Origin: Bacillota bacterium
GTDB lineage: Bacteria > Bacillota > Clostridia > Lachnospirales > Lachnospiraceae
Reading direction: 5' to 3'
Length of the DNA stretch: 64,000 nt
NCBI GenBank assembly: GCA_023437715.1
Contig: JAEZFK010000021.1
Coordinates: forward strand, 154,759 to 218,758
The notes beneath the pieces were generated by a model, which saw nothing but the letters and a program-made list of their open reading frames with translations, was not told the DNA's origin and made no database searches. The translations under genes and the position numbers were made by a program. Below, piece after piece: positions 32,021 through 40,802 of this stretch (positions are counted from its first letter, which is position 1; every line of letters begins with the position of its first letter).

Positions 32021-32809
32021 ATGGGATCTTTTAGTCCGGCAGAAGTTTTGGATATTTTGGGAGATAAAGCTCAAATTAAAACGAAATTATCTTTTATGCG
32101 GTTATTTTTACTTTCTATTCTGGGCGGTTCCTTTATCGCAGAAGGGTTTTTGGCCTGCATCCGCGTTATGGGAACATTGCCCGCCCAGTGGGGAAGCTTT
32201 GCAAGCCTGCTTGGAGGCTGTCTTTTCCCTATCGGACTGATCGCGATTGTGATGGTCGGAGGGGAATTGGCAACAGGAAACATGATGACGATGGCCATCG
32301 GCGCGTTCCAGAAGAAGATTTCTCTTTGGGATCTGGCCTATAACTGGATCGTGGTCATGGCAGGAAATATGGTTGGGAGCTTTCTTGTGGCTTACTTTTT
32401 CGGACATTTTGTAGGGCTGACGGAAGGTGCATTTTTGACCAAGACCGTAGCCGTCGCCACCGCTAAAATCAATGATTCTCCTATGGTGGCCCTGGTCTCC
32501 GCCATTGGCTGCAACATCTTTGTCTGTATGGCCGTATGGCTCGGCACCAGCGCTAAGGACTATTTGGCAAAGCTGGCGGGGCTGTGGTTCCCAATCATGA
32601 TTTTCGTAGTCGTCGGATTTCAGCACGTGGTGGCAAACGCTTTTGTCATTCCTGCGGCAATCTTCTCAGGCCAGTCTGCCATCACCTGGATGAATTATCT
32701 GGAGAATACGGTGTATGTCTTTATCGGCAACGCCATTGGCGGAGCACTCGCCTTTGCCCTGCCCTGCTTTTTGATGTACGGGAAGAAAGAGGACGCCAAA
32801 AAGGAATAA
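32021..32809 (+). CDS. Formate/nitrite transporter (FNT family)
   Basis: A 262-aa, six-helix pentameric channel of the FocA/NirC/FdhC family. Visible signatures are GGSFIAEGFLACIRVMG, GELATGNMMTMAIG and the central NWIVVMAGNMVGSF, with VANAFVIPAAIF near the end. In this operon it most likely moves formate to or from the formate dehydrogenase. RBS AGGAGGGGAAG lies directly before ATG 32021. It is followed by the NuoE-like subunit. Confidence 0.9.
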   Translation: MGSFSPAEVLDILGDKAQIKTKLSFMRLFLLSILGGSFIAEGFLACIRVMGTLPAQWGSFASLLGGCLFPIGLIAIVMVGGELATGNMMTMAIGAFQKKISLWDLAYNWIVVMAGNMVGSFLVAYFFGHFVGLTEGAFLTKTVAVATAKINDSPMVALVSAIGCNIFVCMAVWLGTSAKDYLAKLAGLWFPIMIFVVVGFQHVVANAFVIPAAIFSGQSAITWMNYLENTVYVFIGNAIGGALAFALPCFLMYGKKEDAKKE

Positions 32810-32843
32810 GAGGTAAAAATAAAATATAGAAAGGGTCATTGCA

Positions 32844-33329
32844 ATGGATACAAGGGAAAGGGAAGAAAAGCTGAGGATCATCCGGCAGGATGGAGCAAAG
32901 CAGGAAAACATTTTGGAAATTTTAATCGACCTTCAATTTGCTTCGGAAGAGGGCTATATTGACAAGGAGACTGCCGCCATGGTGGCGGAAGAGCTGCACA
33001 TGACCGAAACAAGGGTATATGAGATTGTCAGCTATTACGCCATGTTAAAGGACAAGCCTCAGGCGAAATTTGTCCTCAAGATCTGCAACAGTTCGCCCTG
33101 TCATTTCTCCCGCGGGGAAGAGGTGGCCTTATCTCTGGAGAAGAAGCTGGGCGTACCAATGGGAAAGATGACGGACGACGGCCTTTTTGCCTATCACTAT
33201 ATTCCGTGTGTGGGCGCCTGCGACATTGGTCCGGTCATTAAGATCAAGGATACGGTATTCGGCAATCTCAGCGATGAAAAAATATCTTCTCTGATCGACG
33301 ACCTGCGCAGAGGCAAAATAGTCGTATAG
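32844..33329 (+). CDS. NuoE-like [2Fe-2S] subunit of NAD-linked formate dehydrogenase
   Basis: A 161-aa thioredoxin-like ferredoxin subunit. The four cluster ligands are visible as C81-x4-C86 (CNSSPC) and C122-x3-C126 (CVGAC). The N-terminal helical part (ENILEILIDLQFASEEGYIDKET) is typical of NuoE/HydC/HylC proteins. It transfers electrons between the flavin subunit and the other clusters. It is 20 bases upstream of the NuoF-like gene. Confidence 0.92.
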   Translation: MDTREREEKLRIIRQDGAKQENILEILIDLQFASEEGYIDKETAAMVAEELHMTETRVYEIVSYYAMLKDKPQAKFVLKICNSSPCHFSRGEEVALSLEKKLGVPMGKMTDDGLFAYHYIPCVGACDIGPVIKIKDTVFGNLSDEKISSLIDDLRRGKIVV

Positions 33330-33349
33330 GCTGAAAGGGGGAAAAAAGA

Positions 33350-34612
33350 ATGGCAATGACAGAACCGGTTCTTTTAAAACGAGTGGGAAAAATGACAGAC
33401 CCCACTTCTGTTGAAGAATTTATGAAATATGGCGGCTTTGCAGGGCTGCAGAAAGCTGTCACAATGGACAGGGAGGATATTTTAGGAGAATTGGATGCCG
33501 CTTTGCTTCGCGGAAGAGGCGGAGCAGCCTATCCTTTAGGCCGCAAATGGCGCCATTTATACGGCAGCACCGATACTCCCAAATACGTTGTCTGCAACGC
33601 AGACGAGGGGGAGCCGGGCACCTTCAAGGATAAGATGCTGCTGGAGAAAGATCCTCTCAGCGTTATTGAAGGCATGCTGATCGCAGGCTATGTATTCGGT
33701 TCCAATGATGGTTATATTTATATCCGTGGAGAATACCGCCACATTCAGGCCGTATTCCATCAGGCAGTGAGCAACGCCCTGGCTGCCGGATATCTGGGAA
33801 ATAATATTATGGGAATTGATGGATTTAATTATAATATTCACATCATTTCCGGTGGCGGCGCTTATGTCTGCGGAGAGAACTCGGCACTCCTTAATTCCAT
33901 TGAGGGCAAAACCGGGCGTCCAAGAGTGAAGCCGCCCCACCTGGCTGATGTGGGACTTTACTTAAAGCCCACCCTGGTCAACAATGTGGAATCCTTTGCC
34001 TGCGTTCCGGTTGCCATCAACATGGGCGGAGAAGCCTTTGCACAGCTGGGCACAAAGGATGGAGGCGGCACCAAGCTCATCTGCTTATCCGGCCATATTA
34101 AAAACCGCGGTATTTATGAGGTGAAGCTTGGCACGCCCCTTGATGAGATTCTCTACAGCGAGGAATACGGCGGAGGCACCTCCACAGGCAGGCCCATTAA
34201 GTTCTGTCACTTCGGCGGACAATCCGGCCCCATCGGAACCAGCGAGCAGATCAAGGGCCGCTTGTATGACTACGGAGATTTCTGGTTTAACAAGCTGGCG
34301 GTGGGCTCAGGCGCCATTGTGGTCATGGATGACAGCGTCAGCGTGGTGGACTATATCGAAAGTGTGCTGGAATTCTTCGTTCACGAGTCCTGCGGCAAAT
34401 GCACTCCCTGCCGTCTGGGAACTACCAGGCTTTTGGAGCTGATCCAGAATTTTCAGCGCCATAAGGGCAAGCCGGGAGATCTTGAAAGACTTGAAAAAAT
34501 GCTGGAACATATCACGAATCTGTCTGCATGCGGACTTGGCCAATCGGTATCGGTTTCTGTGAATTCTGCCTTAGCCGGCTACAGAGATGAATTCGAAGCC
34601 TGTATTAATTAA
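33350..34612 (+). CDS. NuoF-like NADH/FMN-binding subunit
   Basis: A 420-aa flavoprotein subunit that exchanges electrons with NAD(H). It carries the NADH/FMN site LRGRGGAAYPLGRKW, VVCNADEGEPGTFKDK, and GGGAYVCGENSALLNSIEGKTGRPR. An SLBB region and the C-terminal [4Fe-4S] motif ESCGKCTPCRLGT plus a later Cys follow. It lacks the extra ferredoxin-like domains found at the ends of some HydB proteins. Together with the NuoE-like and Fdh subunits it resembles the HylABC/FdhF-type NAD (and possibly ferredoxin) linked formate dehydrogenase of clostridia. Confidence 0.93.
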   Translation: MAMTEPVLLKRVGKMTDPTSVEEFMKYGGFAGLQKAVTMDREDILGELDAALLRGRGGAAYPLGRKWRHLYGSTDTPKYVVCNADEGEPGTFKDKMLLEKDPLSVIEGMLIAGYVFGSNDGYIYIRGEYRHIQAVFHQAVSNALAAGYLGNNIMGIDGFNYNIHIISGGGAYVCGENSALLNSIEGKTGRPRVKPPHLADVGLYLKPTLVNNVESFACVPVAINMGGEAFAQLGTKDGGGTKLICLSGHIKNRGIYEVKLGTPLDEILYSEEYGGGTSTGRPIKFCHFGGQSGPIGTSEQIKGRLYDYGDFWFNKLAVGSGAIVVMDDSVSVVDYIESVLEFFVHESCGKCTPCRLGTTRLLELIQNFQRHKGKPGDLERLEKMLEHITNLSACGLGQSVSVSVNSALAGYRDEFEACIN

Positions 34613-34632
34613 TGGAGAAGGAGGAAAATACT

Positions 34633-37356
34633 GTGTTAGAAACAGAGAAAAACAACTCTATGGTCGAACTGGAAATCGACGGACACGCCATTGCCGTGCA
34701 AAAGGGAACCACCATTTTGGAGGCCTGTAAAACACTGGATATTGAGATTCCCACCCTTTGCCATATGAAAGAACTGGCTCCCGACGGCTCCTGCAGGATG
34801 TGCGTTGTGGAAATCGAAGGCGGAAGAAAGGGAGGGCTGGTCCCCTCCTGCTCCGAGCACTGCGCTCCAGGAATGAAGGTGTCCACCAGATCGAAACGGG
34901 TGGTGGAGTCCCGGAAATTCATTCTGGACCTTCTTTGCAGCAACCATGTGTTCAGCTGCTTTAACTGCGCGGCTAACGGGGAATGCAGGCTTCAGGATTA
35001 CTGCCTGGAATATGATGTGGAAAAAACCAGCTTTACCGCAGGAAAGAGAGTGGGGATGAATGAAGCGGACAGAAGCAATCCTTTCTTCACTTTCTATCCT
35101 GAAAAATGTATTATGTGCCGGCGCTGTACCAGAGTGTGCCAGCAGCTTCAGGGCCGGGACGTGGTCAGCGTTTCCAACCGCGGCTTTGATACCCGCATGA
35201 GCCCCAGCTATCAGCTTCCTTGGAGAGAGTCCACTTGTGAATCATGCGGAAACTGTGTGTCAAACTGCCCCACAGGAGCCCTTTCTTCCAAGGACCAGCA
35301 GAAGAATTACAGGGCCTGGGAGGTTGAAAGGGTACGGACCACCTGTCCTCACTGCGCCACAGGCTGCCAGATGGATCTTCTGGTGAAGAACAACCGGATC
35401 GTGGGAGTCAATCCGGCGGACGGACCGTCAAACCGGGGGATTCTCTGCGTAAAGGGTAAATTCGGCTCCTATAAGTTCATTCATTCCGGAGACCGTCTCA
35501 CCCATCCCCTGATTAAGCGCGATGGTAAATTTGAAAAGGCCAGCTGGGATGAGGCTTTAGACTTAATCGCCCAGAGGTTTACAGAGATTAAAAAGAAGTA
35601 CGGAGCAGACGCCAATGCCGGCTTTTCCTGTTCCCGTGCTCCGAACGAAGACAATTACGTTTTCCAGAAAATGATGCGGGCGGCCTTTGGCACCAACAAC
35701 GTGGACAACTGCGCAAGAGTCTGCCACTCCGCCTCTGTCCACGGCCTTGCAACGACCCTGGGCTCCGGGGCCATGACAAACCCAATCCGTGACATTACGG
35801 AAGACGTTGACGTAATTTTACTCATCGGCTCCAATCCTACGGAAGCCCACCCTGTAGTGGGCTCACAGATCCGCCAGGCAATCCAGAGAGGAACCCAGAT
35901 CATTGTGGTGGACCCCCGTAAGATCGATCTGGTTAAGGATGCGGTCATCCATATGCCCATCAAGGCGGGCACCAACATCGCTTTCGCAAACGCAATGATC
36001 CATGTCATCATTGAGGAAGGCCTTGCAGATATGGACTTTATAAAGGAGAGGACCGAAGGCTTTGAGGAGCTGGCTGAAATCGTAAAGGATTACACGCCGG
36101 AAAAGGTTGCCGAAATCTGCCATATTGATGCGGAGGATATCCGCAAAGCCGCAAGGATGTATGCCACGGCGAAAAAGGCTCCCATCATTTACTGCCTGGG
36201 CGTTACCGAGCATTCCTCAGGAACAGAAGGCGTTATGAGCCTTTCCAATCTGGCCATGGTGGTCGGAAAGCTGGGAAAATCCGGCTGCGGCATCAATCCT
36301 CTGCGGGGACAGAACAACGTACAGGGCGCCTGCGACATGGGCTGTATGCCTTATGATTTCCCGGGATACCAGAAGGTTGCAAACAAGGAGGTCCGGGAGA
36401 AGTTTGAAAAGGCATGGGGAGTTCCGTTAAGCGAAACCACAGGGCTTATGTCTACCCAGGTGCTGCCCGGAGCCATAGAAGGAAAGATCAAAGGGCTTTA
36501 CATCTTCGGAGAGGACCCCATGGTTACGGACCCGGATACGGCTCACGTCGCCAAGTCCCTGGAAAGCCTGGAATTCCTTGTGGTGCAGGAGCTGTTTATG
36601 ACAGAAACAGCCCAGTTTGCCGATGTGGTGCTGCCGGGAACCAGCTACGGGGAAAAGGAGGGAACCTTCAGCAATACGGAACGCCGGGTACAGAGAGTGC
36701 GCAAGGCGGTAACTCTGGAAGGAGAGATGCGTCTGGATACGGACATCTTTTACGATGTGATGAACCGTATGGGCTATCCCTGCCAGAGAAAAACGGCGTC
36801 CCAGATCATGGACGAAATCGCCAGCGTAACGCCGGCTTTTGGAGGCATCAGCTTTGAGAGGCTGGACAACGGGGAATCGCTTCAGTGGCCCTGCCCCAAC
36901 AAGGAGAGCAAAGGCACTTATATTATGCACGTCGGAAAGTTTTCACGGGGTCTTGGATATTTTTATCCGGCAAAGTACCGGCCGTCCCGGGAGCTTCCTG
37001 ACGAGGAATATCCGTTTATGATGGTCACTGGCCGTATGCTCTACCATTACAACACCAGAGCCATGACGGGCCGTACAGAAGGCTTGAACGAAATCTGCGG
37101 AGAGTCCTACATTGAGATCAACCAGGGAGATGCAGCTATGCTGGGAATCAAGGACGGAGACAGAGTCAAGGTTTCCTCCCGCCGTGGTGAGATTGAAACC
37201 AAAGCGGTGGTAGGAGATAAGATGATGCCTTCCGAGGTGTTCATGACCTTCCATTTCGCAGATGGAAATGTAAACAAGATCACGAATTTCGTGATTGACG
37301 ATATTGCCCGCATTCCGGAATATAAGGTGTGTGCGGTGTCTGTAAGACGCGCTTAA
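34633..37356 (+). CDS. Formate dehydrogenase catalytic subunit, Cys-type, NuoG-like N-terminus
   Basis: A 907-aa molybdo/tungsto-enzyme that interconverts formate and CO2. Order: a [2Fe-2S] ferredoxin domain (CHMKELAPDGSCRMC), a NuoG-type His/Cys cluster (HVFSCFNCAANGEC), and two [4Fe-4S] motifs (CIMCRRCTRVC, CESCGNCVSNC). The molybdopterin domain then has its own [4Fe-4S] motif (CPHCATGC). The metal ligand is Cys at about residue 364 (ARVCHSAS), not selenocysteine. I chose GTG 34633 because GAAGGAGG lies 9 bases before it; the ATG at 34612 overlaps the previous stop. No fdhD or sel gene is in the window. Confidence 0.92.
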   Translation: MLETEKNNSMVELEIDGHAIAVQKGTTILEACKTLDIEIPTLCHMKELAPDGSCRMCVVEIEGGRKGGLVPSCSEHCAPGMKVSTRSKRVVESRKFILDLLCSNHVFSCFNCAANGECRLQDYCLEYDVEKTSFTAGKRVGMNEADRSNPFFTFYPEKCIMCRRCTRVCQQLQGRDVVSVSNRGFDTRMSPSYQLPWRESTCESCGNCVSNCPTGALSSKDQQKNYRAWEVERVRTTCPHCATGCQMDLLVKNNRIVGVNPADGPSNRGILCVKGKFGSYKFIHSGDRLTHPLIKRDGKFEKASWDEALDLIAQRFTEIKKKYGADANAGFSCSRAPNEDNYVFQKMMRAAFGTNNVDNCARVCHSASVHGLATTLGSGAMTNPIRDITEDVDVILLIGSNPTEAHPVVGSQIRQAIQRGTQIIVVDPRKIDLVKDAVIHMPIKAGTNIAFANAMIHVIIEEGLADMDFIKERTEGFEELAEIVKDYTPEKVAEICHIDAEDIRKAARMYATAKKAPIIYCLGVTEHSSGTEGVMSLSNLAMVVGKLGKSGCGINPLRGQNNVQGACDMGCMPYDFPGYQKVANKEVREKFEKAWGVPLSETTGLMSTQVLPGAIEGKIKGLYIFGEDPMVTDPDTAHVAKSLESLEFLVVQELFMTETAQFADVVLPGTSYGEKEGTFSNTERRVQRVRKAVTLEGEMRLDTDIFYDVMNRMGYPCQRKTASQIMDEIASVTPAFGGISFERLDNGESLQWPCPNKESKGTYIMHVGKFSRGLGYFYPAKYRPSRELPDEEYPFMMVTGRMLYHYNTRAMTGRTEGLNEICGESYIEINQGDAAMLGIKDGDRVKVSSRRGEIETKAVVGDKMMPSEVFMTFHFADGNVNKITNFVIDDIARIPEYKVCAVSVRRA

Positions 37357-37401
37357 TCTTGTCAATTGAGAAAGACTCATACACAGGAAGGAGGAACCTG
37401 A

Positions 37402-38610
37402 TTGATCGAATTAGAAGAAGCCGTTGACCTGTTGGTGAACAGCGTTAAAATAGAAACGAAAACAGAAAAACTGGACATTTTATCTGCCATTGGAAGGATT
37501 TGCGCAGAGGATGTGACAGCACCTTTCCCTGTTCCTCATTTTCCCAAATCAGGGATGGACGGGTATGCGGTCAGAAGTCAGGACACGAAAGGCGCTTCCA
37601 GAGAAACACCGGTTCTTTTTCAGGTGACCGGTGAAATCTGTGCAGGAGATTATCTTGAATTTGAAGCAAAGCCCGGCACAGCGGTGCGGGTGATGACCGG
37701 CGCCATGGTGCCGGAAGGCTATGACTGTGTGATACGCCAGGAGGATACGGATTACGGCCAGAAGCAGGCAGAGGTGTATGTGGAGATGAGACCCTGGCAG
37801 AACTATTGCCGGGTCGGGGAGGACATTCAGTCAGGAACGCAGATCATCACCCGTCAGTCCCGTTTGGGGCCGGGGCATATCGGCGTGTTAGCCAGCATGG
37901 GAATCCAGGAAATTACGGTGCTTAAGGAGCCCAGGGTGGGTATCATTTCAACGGGCAATGAGCTTATGCCCCTTGCAGGGCCCCTGGGAAAGGTTGGGGT
38001 GTATCCCAGCAGCGCCTATGCCATTGCCGCCCAGTTAAAGACTCAGGGGGTCCAGGTGACCTTTATGGAAATCTGCCCCGATGATCCTGACCGCTTTTCC
38101 CTCATGCTGGATGAGAAAATCGGTCAGGCTGATGTAATCATCACCACCGGAGCACTTTCCGTGGGGAAAAAGGATTTCCTTCCGGAGGCCTTGGAGAATA
38201 TGGGGGCTGAAAGGATTTTCCATGGAGTGAATATGCGTCCGGGAACGCCTGTAATGGCGAATAAGTATAAGGAGAAGCTCATTCTCAGCTTATCCGGCTA
38301 TCCCTTTGCGGCCATGGTCAATTTCCGGCTGTTTTTCTGGCCTGTTCTGGCAAGGCTCATGGGTGACGATTCCCTTTCCTGGAAGAAAACAAAGGGCATT
38401 GTGGTGGAGGGAAGCGCCAATCCGGCAAAGAAGAGGCGGTTTGTCCAGGCCTTTACCGATGAGGCGGGCATTCACATTTTTGACAGAAACCAGCATTCCT
38501 CTGTTTTATCCGAAATGCTCCGTTCAAACTGCATCATTGACCAGAAAGAGGGGGCGGTTATTTCCCCGGGGGATATGGTGGAGGTTCTCTATTGGAAGCA
38601 GGAAACGTAG
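37402..38610 (+). CDS. moeA: Molybdopterin molybdenumtransferase MoeA
   Basis: MoeA inserts molybdate into adenylylated molybdopterin. Family blocks seen are FPKSGMDGYAVRSQD, AVRVMTGAMVPEGYDCVIRQED, GIISTGNELM, ITTGALSVGKKDF and the C-terminal LSGYPFAAMVNF. The start is TTG 37402 with AAGGAGG at 37388-37394. 402 aa is normal. It is the last gene of the mobA-formate dehydrogenase operon, so cofactor finishing and the enzyme are made together. It ends one base from the convergent aminopeptidase gene, with no terminator between. Confidence 0.94.
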   Translation: MIELEEAVDLLVNSVKIETKTEKLDILSAIGRICAEDVTAPFPVPHFPKSGMDGYAVRSQDTKGASRETPVLFQVTGEICAGDYLEFEAKPGTAVRVMTGAMVPEGYDCVIRQEDTDYGQKQAEVYVEMRPWQNYCRVGEDIQSGTQIITRQSRLGPGHIGVLASMGIQEITVLKEPRVGIISTGNELMPLAGPLGKVGVYPSSAYAIAAQLKTQGVQVTFMEICPDDPDRFSLMLDEKIGQADVIITTGALSVGKKDFLPEALENMGAERIFHGVNMRPGTPVMANKYKEKLILSLSGYPFAAMVNFRLFFWPVLARLMGDDSLSWKKTKGIVVEGSANPAKKRRFVQAFTDEAGIHIFDRNQHSSVLSEMLRSNCIIDQKEGAVISPGDMVEVLYWKQET

Positions 38611-38611
38611 G

Positions 38612-39898
38612 CTACGCCTGAAAAAATGCTTCCGTCAGGTTCACAAGGGCTTCCTGATCTTTCGTTCCCATAACCTCCCTTGCGGAGTGCATGGCCAGTA
38701 TGGGCGCCCCTGCGTCCACAGTGCGCATGGTGAGAAGGGCGGAGGAAATGCTTCCTAAAGTAGAGCCGCCTTTCATATCTGAGCGGTTGGAGAATTTTTT
38801 ATAAGGAATCTTTTTCTCACGGCAGATTCCCTCAATGACTGCGGTGCTGGCAGCATCGGTGGCATAGGACTGGCTGGCAGCCAGCTTAATGGCAACCCCG
38901 TCTCCCATGAGAATCTGGTTCTTAATATCGCATTTTTCCCCATGATTCGGATGAATGGCATGAGCTACGTCCAGGGACAGCAGAAAGCCATTCAGCAGAA
39001 CGTCTAAGAAGGTTTCTCTGGAATATCTCAGGGACAAGCATATCTTTTCCAAAATGTGTTCGGTCAGGGCAGAAGCGGCTCCCTGCTTGGTATGGCTTCC
39101 GATTTCCTCATTATCGTACAGGGCCACGGCATGGATGCCGCTTTTGCATGGTCCGGCCATGATTCCGCTTAAGCAGGCCTGTACGGAGGTTAAGTTATCC
39201 AGGCGGGGAGAGGAGTAAAATTCGTTTTCTAAGCCTAACAGGGTTCCTTGCTCATAGTTATAGATATAGATTTCATAATCCAGAATGTCTTCCTTTTTCA
39301 CCCCTGCTTCCTTTGCCAGAGCTTCCGTAAAGAAGTTTTCTTTGCTTAATTCATCGGTGATCCGGGCCATGAGAGGCAGCATATCCACCTGGGCGTTGAT
39401 GGCGACTCCGTCGTTGGCCTCCCGGTTCATGTGGATTGCCAGATTGGGGACCGTAAGGAGAGGGCGGGCGAAGTCTACAAATATGGTTTTTGGATTCATG
39501 GGAGAAGAACCGGTCACGCAGACCTTGCCTGCCATGGATAAGGGACGGTCAAACCAGGTGTTTAAAAGGGGTCCTCCATAGACCTCCACGTTAAGCTTTC
39601 CATAGCCTGTGGAAGTGACCTCAGGAGAGGGCTTCACCTTAAGACAGGGCCAGTCTGTGTGGGAGGCCGCCAGTTTCAGGGCCGGGACTTCTCCCAGCTC
39701 TTCCCCTACAGAAAAGGCGATGAGGGTGGAATCGAAAGCATTTATGTAATAGGAGCAGCCCCTTTTTAGGTCCCAGGGGGCGGCCAGCGGCAGCTCCTTA
39801 AATCCAGCGGCAGTAAGCTGGTCTGCAGCCGCCATAATGCAGTGGTAGGGGGAAACGGAGGCGGCGATAAGCGTTTCCAACTGTTTGATATGATTCAT
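38612..39898 (-). CDS. apeB: M18 family aminopeptidase
   Basis: A 428-aa dinuclear zinc aminopeptidase of family M18 (aspartyl aminopeptidase type). Metal and catalytic regions are ALKLAASHTDWPCLKVKPSPE, NDGVAINAQVDMLP, LYDNEEIGSHTKQGA (the Glu pair) and DVAHAIHPNHGEKC with AMHSAREVMGTKDQ near the end. It is cytosolic and likely acts in peptide turnover. A TATAAT-like box on the minus strand (39937-39942) lies about 40 bases upstream of the ATG, with a poor -35. Confidence 0.93.
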   Translation of the reverse strand: MNHIKQLETLIAASVSPYHCIMAAADQLTAAGFKELPLAAPWDLKRGCSYYINAFDSTLIAFSVGEELGEVPALKLAASHTDWPCLKVKPSPEVTSTGYGKLNVEVYGGPLLNTWFDRPLSMAGKVCVTGSSPMNPKTIFVDFARPLLTVPNLAIHMNREANDGVAINAQVDMLPLMARITDELSKENFFTEALAKEAGVKKEDILDYEIYIYNYEQGTLLGLENEFYSSPRLDNLTSVQACLSGIMAGPCKSGIHAVALYDNEEIGSHTKQGAASALTEHILEKICLSLRYSRETFLDVLLNGFLLSLDVAHAIHPNHGEKCDIKNQILMGDGVAIKLAASQSYATDAASTAVIEGICREKKIPYKKFSNRSDMKGGSTLGSISSALLTMRTVDAGAPILAMHSAREVMGTKDQEALVNLTEAFFQA

Positions 39899-39990
39899 AT
39901 GTTTATCCTTTCTCTGAGCTTTTTGATGCTTATAGGATTATACCATAGAAAAAAGCGGCTGGGAATACCGGAGAGAGGGGAAATCCCGCG

Positions 39991-40019
39991 TTGACAGCCC
40001 GGTCGGTCCGGTGTATAGT
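39991..40019 (+). promoter_or_regulatory. Promoter of the DUF5721 gene
   Basis: TTGACA (39991-39996) and TATAGT (40014-40019) are separated by 17 bases. The leader is about 28 bases. Confidence 0.75.
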
Positions 40020-40053
40020 TAAGGCTGATAATTATGAACGGGGAGAATTTACC

Positions 40054-40551
40054 ATGATCGCACTGAATATTGAGGATATCAGGCTTTTTACCTCCAGGCT
40101 TTTTGTGGGAGAAGCCTTTGACCACTTTCTTGTAAAGGAAGCCTCCATCGTTACCTTTAATACATTTACCATCGACGGAAAGGTGCGTCCCGGATATTAT
40201 TCCCGGGAAGAGGTGGAGGAGAAGAAAATAGAAGCCCTGTCCGCCTGGGCTGCGGTGAAGCCTTTCTGCTTTTCCCTGATTAAGGGAAAACGGCTTCCGG
40301 GAAGCTTCAGGATCATTCTGCAGATGCCAGGGGAAGGGATGGAGCGGTTCCTGGCTGCCCGCCGGCTTCCCTTTCAGCCGGATCAGGTCCAGGGCCTGTA
40401 CATCAACATCCGTTATGAGGATGAGAAGCTTACCTGCATTACCGGAACCTCTGTTTCTGTTTTTACCATGGACAAAACACTGGATGAGGAGTGGGATCAG
40501 GCTTGTAAGGGATTTCTGAAACAGAATCAGATCCCGTTTTTGGAGGAATAA
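40054..40551 (+). CDS. DUF5721 family protein, function unknown
   Basis: A 165-aa soluble protein found mainly in Lachnospiraceae. It begins MIALNIEDIRLFTSRLFVGEAFDHFLVKEASIVTF. No catalytic motif is apparent. The earlier in-frame start at 39991 lies over the -35 box; ATG 40054 has GGGGAGA at normal distance. It is probably monocistronic. The DUF number is from memory. Confidence 0.65.
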   Translation: MIALNIEDIRLFTSRLFVGEAFDHFLVKEASIVTFNTFTIDGKVRPGYYSREEVEEKKIEALSAWAAVKPFCFSLIKGKRLPGSFRIILQMPGEGMERFLAARRLPFQPDQVQGLYINIRYEDEKLTCITGTSVSVFTMDKTLDEEWDQACKGFLKQNQIPFLEE

Positions 40552-40572
40552 TATAGAGAAACAGACATATTG

Positions 40573-40599
40573 CTAGCACTCATTTTGAATGAGTGCTAA
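40573..40599. promoter_or_regulatory. CIRCE element (HrcA operator)
   Basis: CTAGCACTC-N9-GAGTGCTAA is a full CIRCE inverted repeat, with only the outermost base of the left arm differing from the consensus TTAGCACTC. It lies 7 bases upstream of the -35 box of the htpG promoter. HrcA, the heat-shock repressor, would be encoded elsewhere. Confidence 0.92.
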
Positions 40600-40606
40600 T
40601 TTCTTG

Positions 40607-40635
40607 TTGACATTTTCTTACCACCGTATTAAAAT
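40607..40635 (+). promoter_or_regulatory. htpG promoter
   Basis: TTGACA (40607-40612) and TAAAAT (40630-40635) are 17 bases apart. The transcript would have a leader of about 160 bases containing a copy of the hairpin/short-ORF element. Confidence 0.8.
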
Positions 40636-40682
40636 ATTCTTTGCAGGTAAAATTTGTGAAGATTCCATGAAAATACCTTTTA

Positions 40683-40762
40683 GAATACGTTACAGGCGTG
40701 CTTTTATGCCAAGAGAGAACAGGCAGGAAAGCGGGCTGGGGGAAATCATGGAAGGAAGATAG
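40683..40762 (+). promoter_or_regulatory. Leader element copy in htpG leader, with 18-codon upstream ORF
   Basis: A short hairpin TACG/CGTG (40686-40689, 40697-40700) is followed by CTTTTATGCC. The ATG at 40706 opens an 18-codon frame (MPRENRQESGLGEIMEGR, stop at 40760-40762). A TGCC/GGCA stem (40707-40710, 40722-40725) covers its first codons. The first 29 bases resemble the copy at 46424 closely. No good ribosome site precedes this ATG. Confidence 0.5.
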
Positions 40763-40802
40763 AATAAACAAAAATAGAAAAGAAAGTAAGGAGTGTTTCG
40801 AA

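Noticed and set aside
35719..35730. Selenocysteine in formate dehydrogenase
   Set aside because: The codon at the metal-ligand position is TGC (Cys), not TGA, and the frame is uninterrupted.
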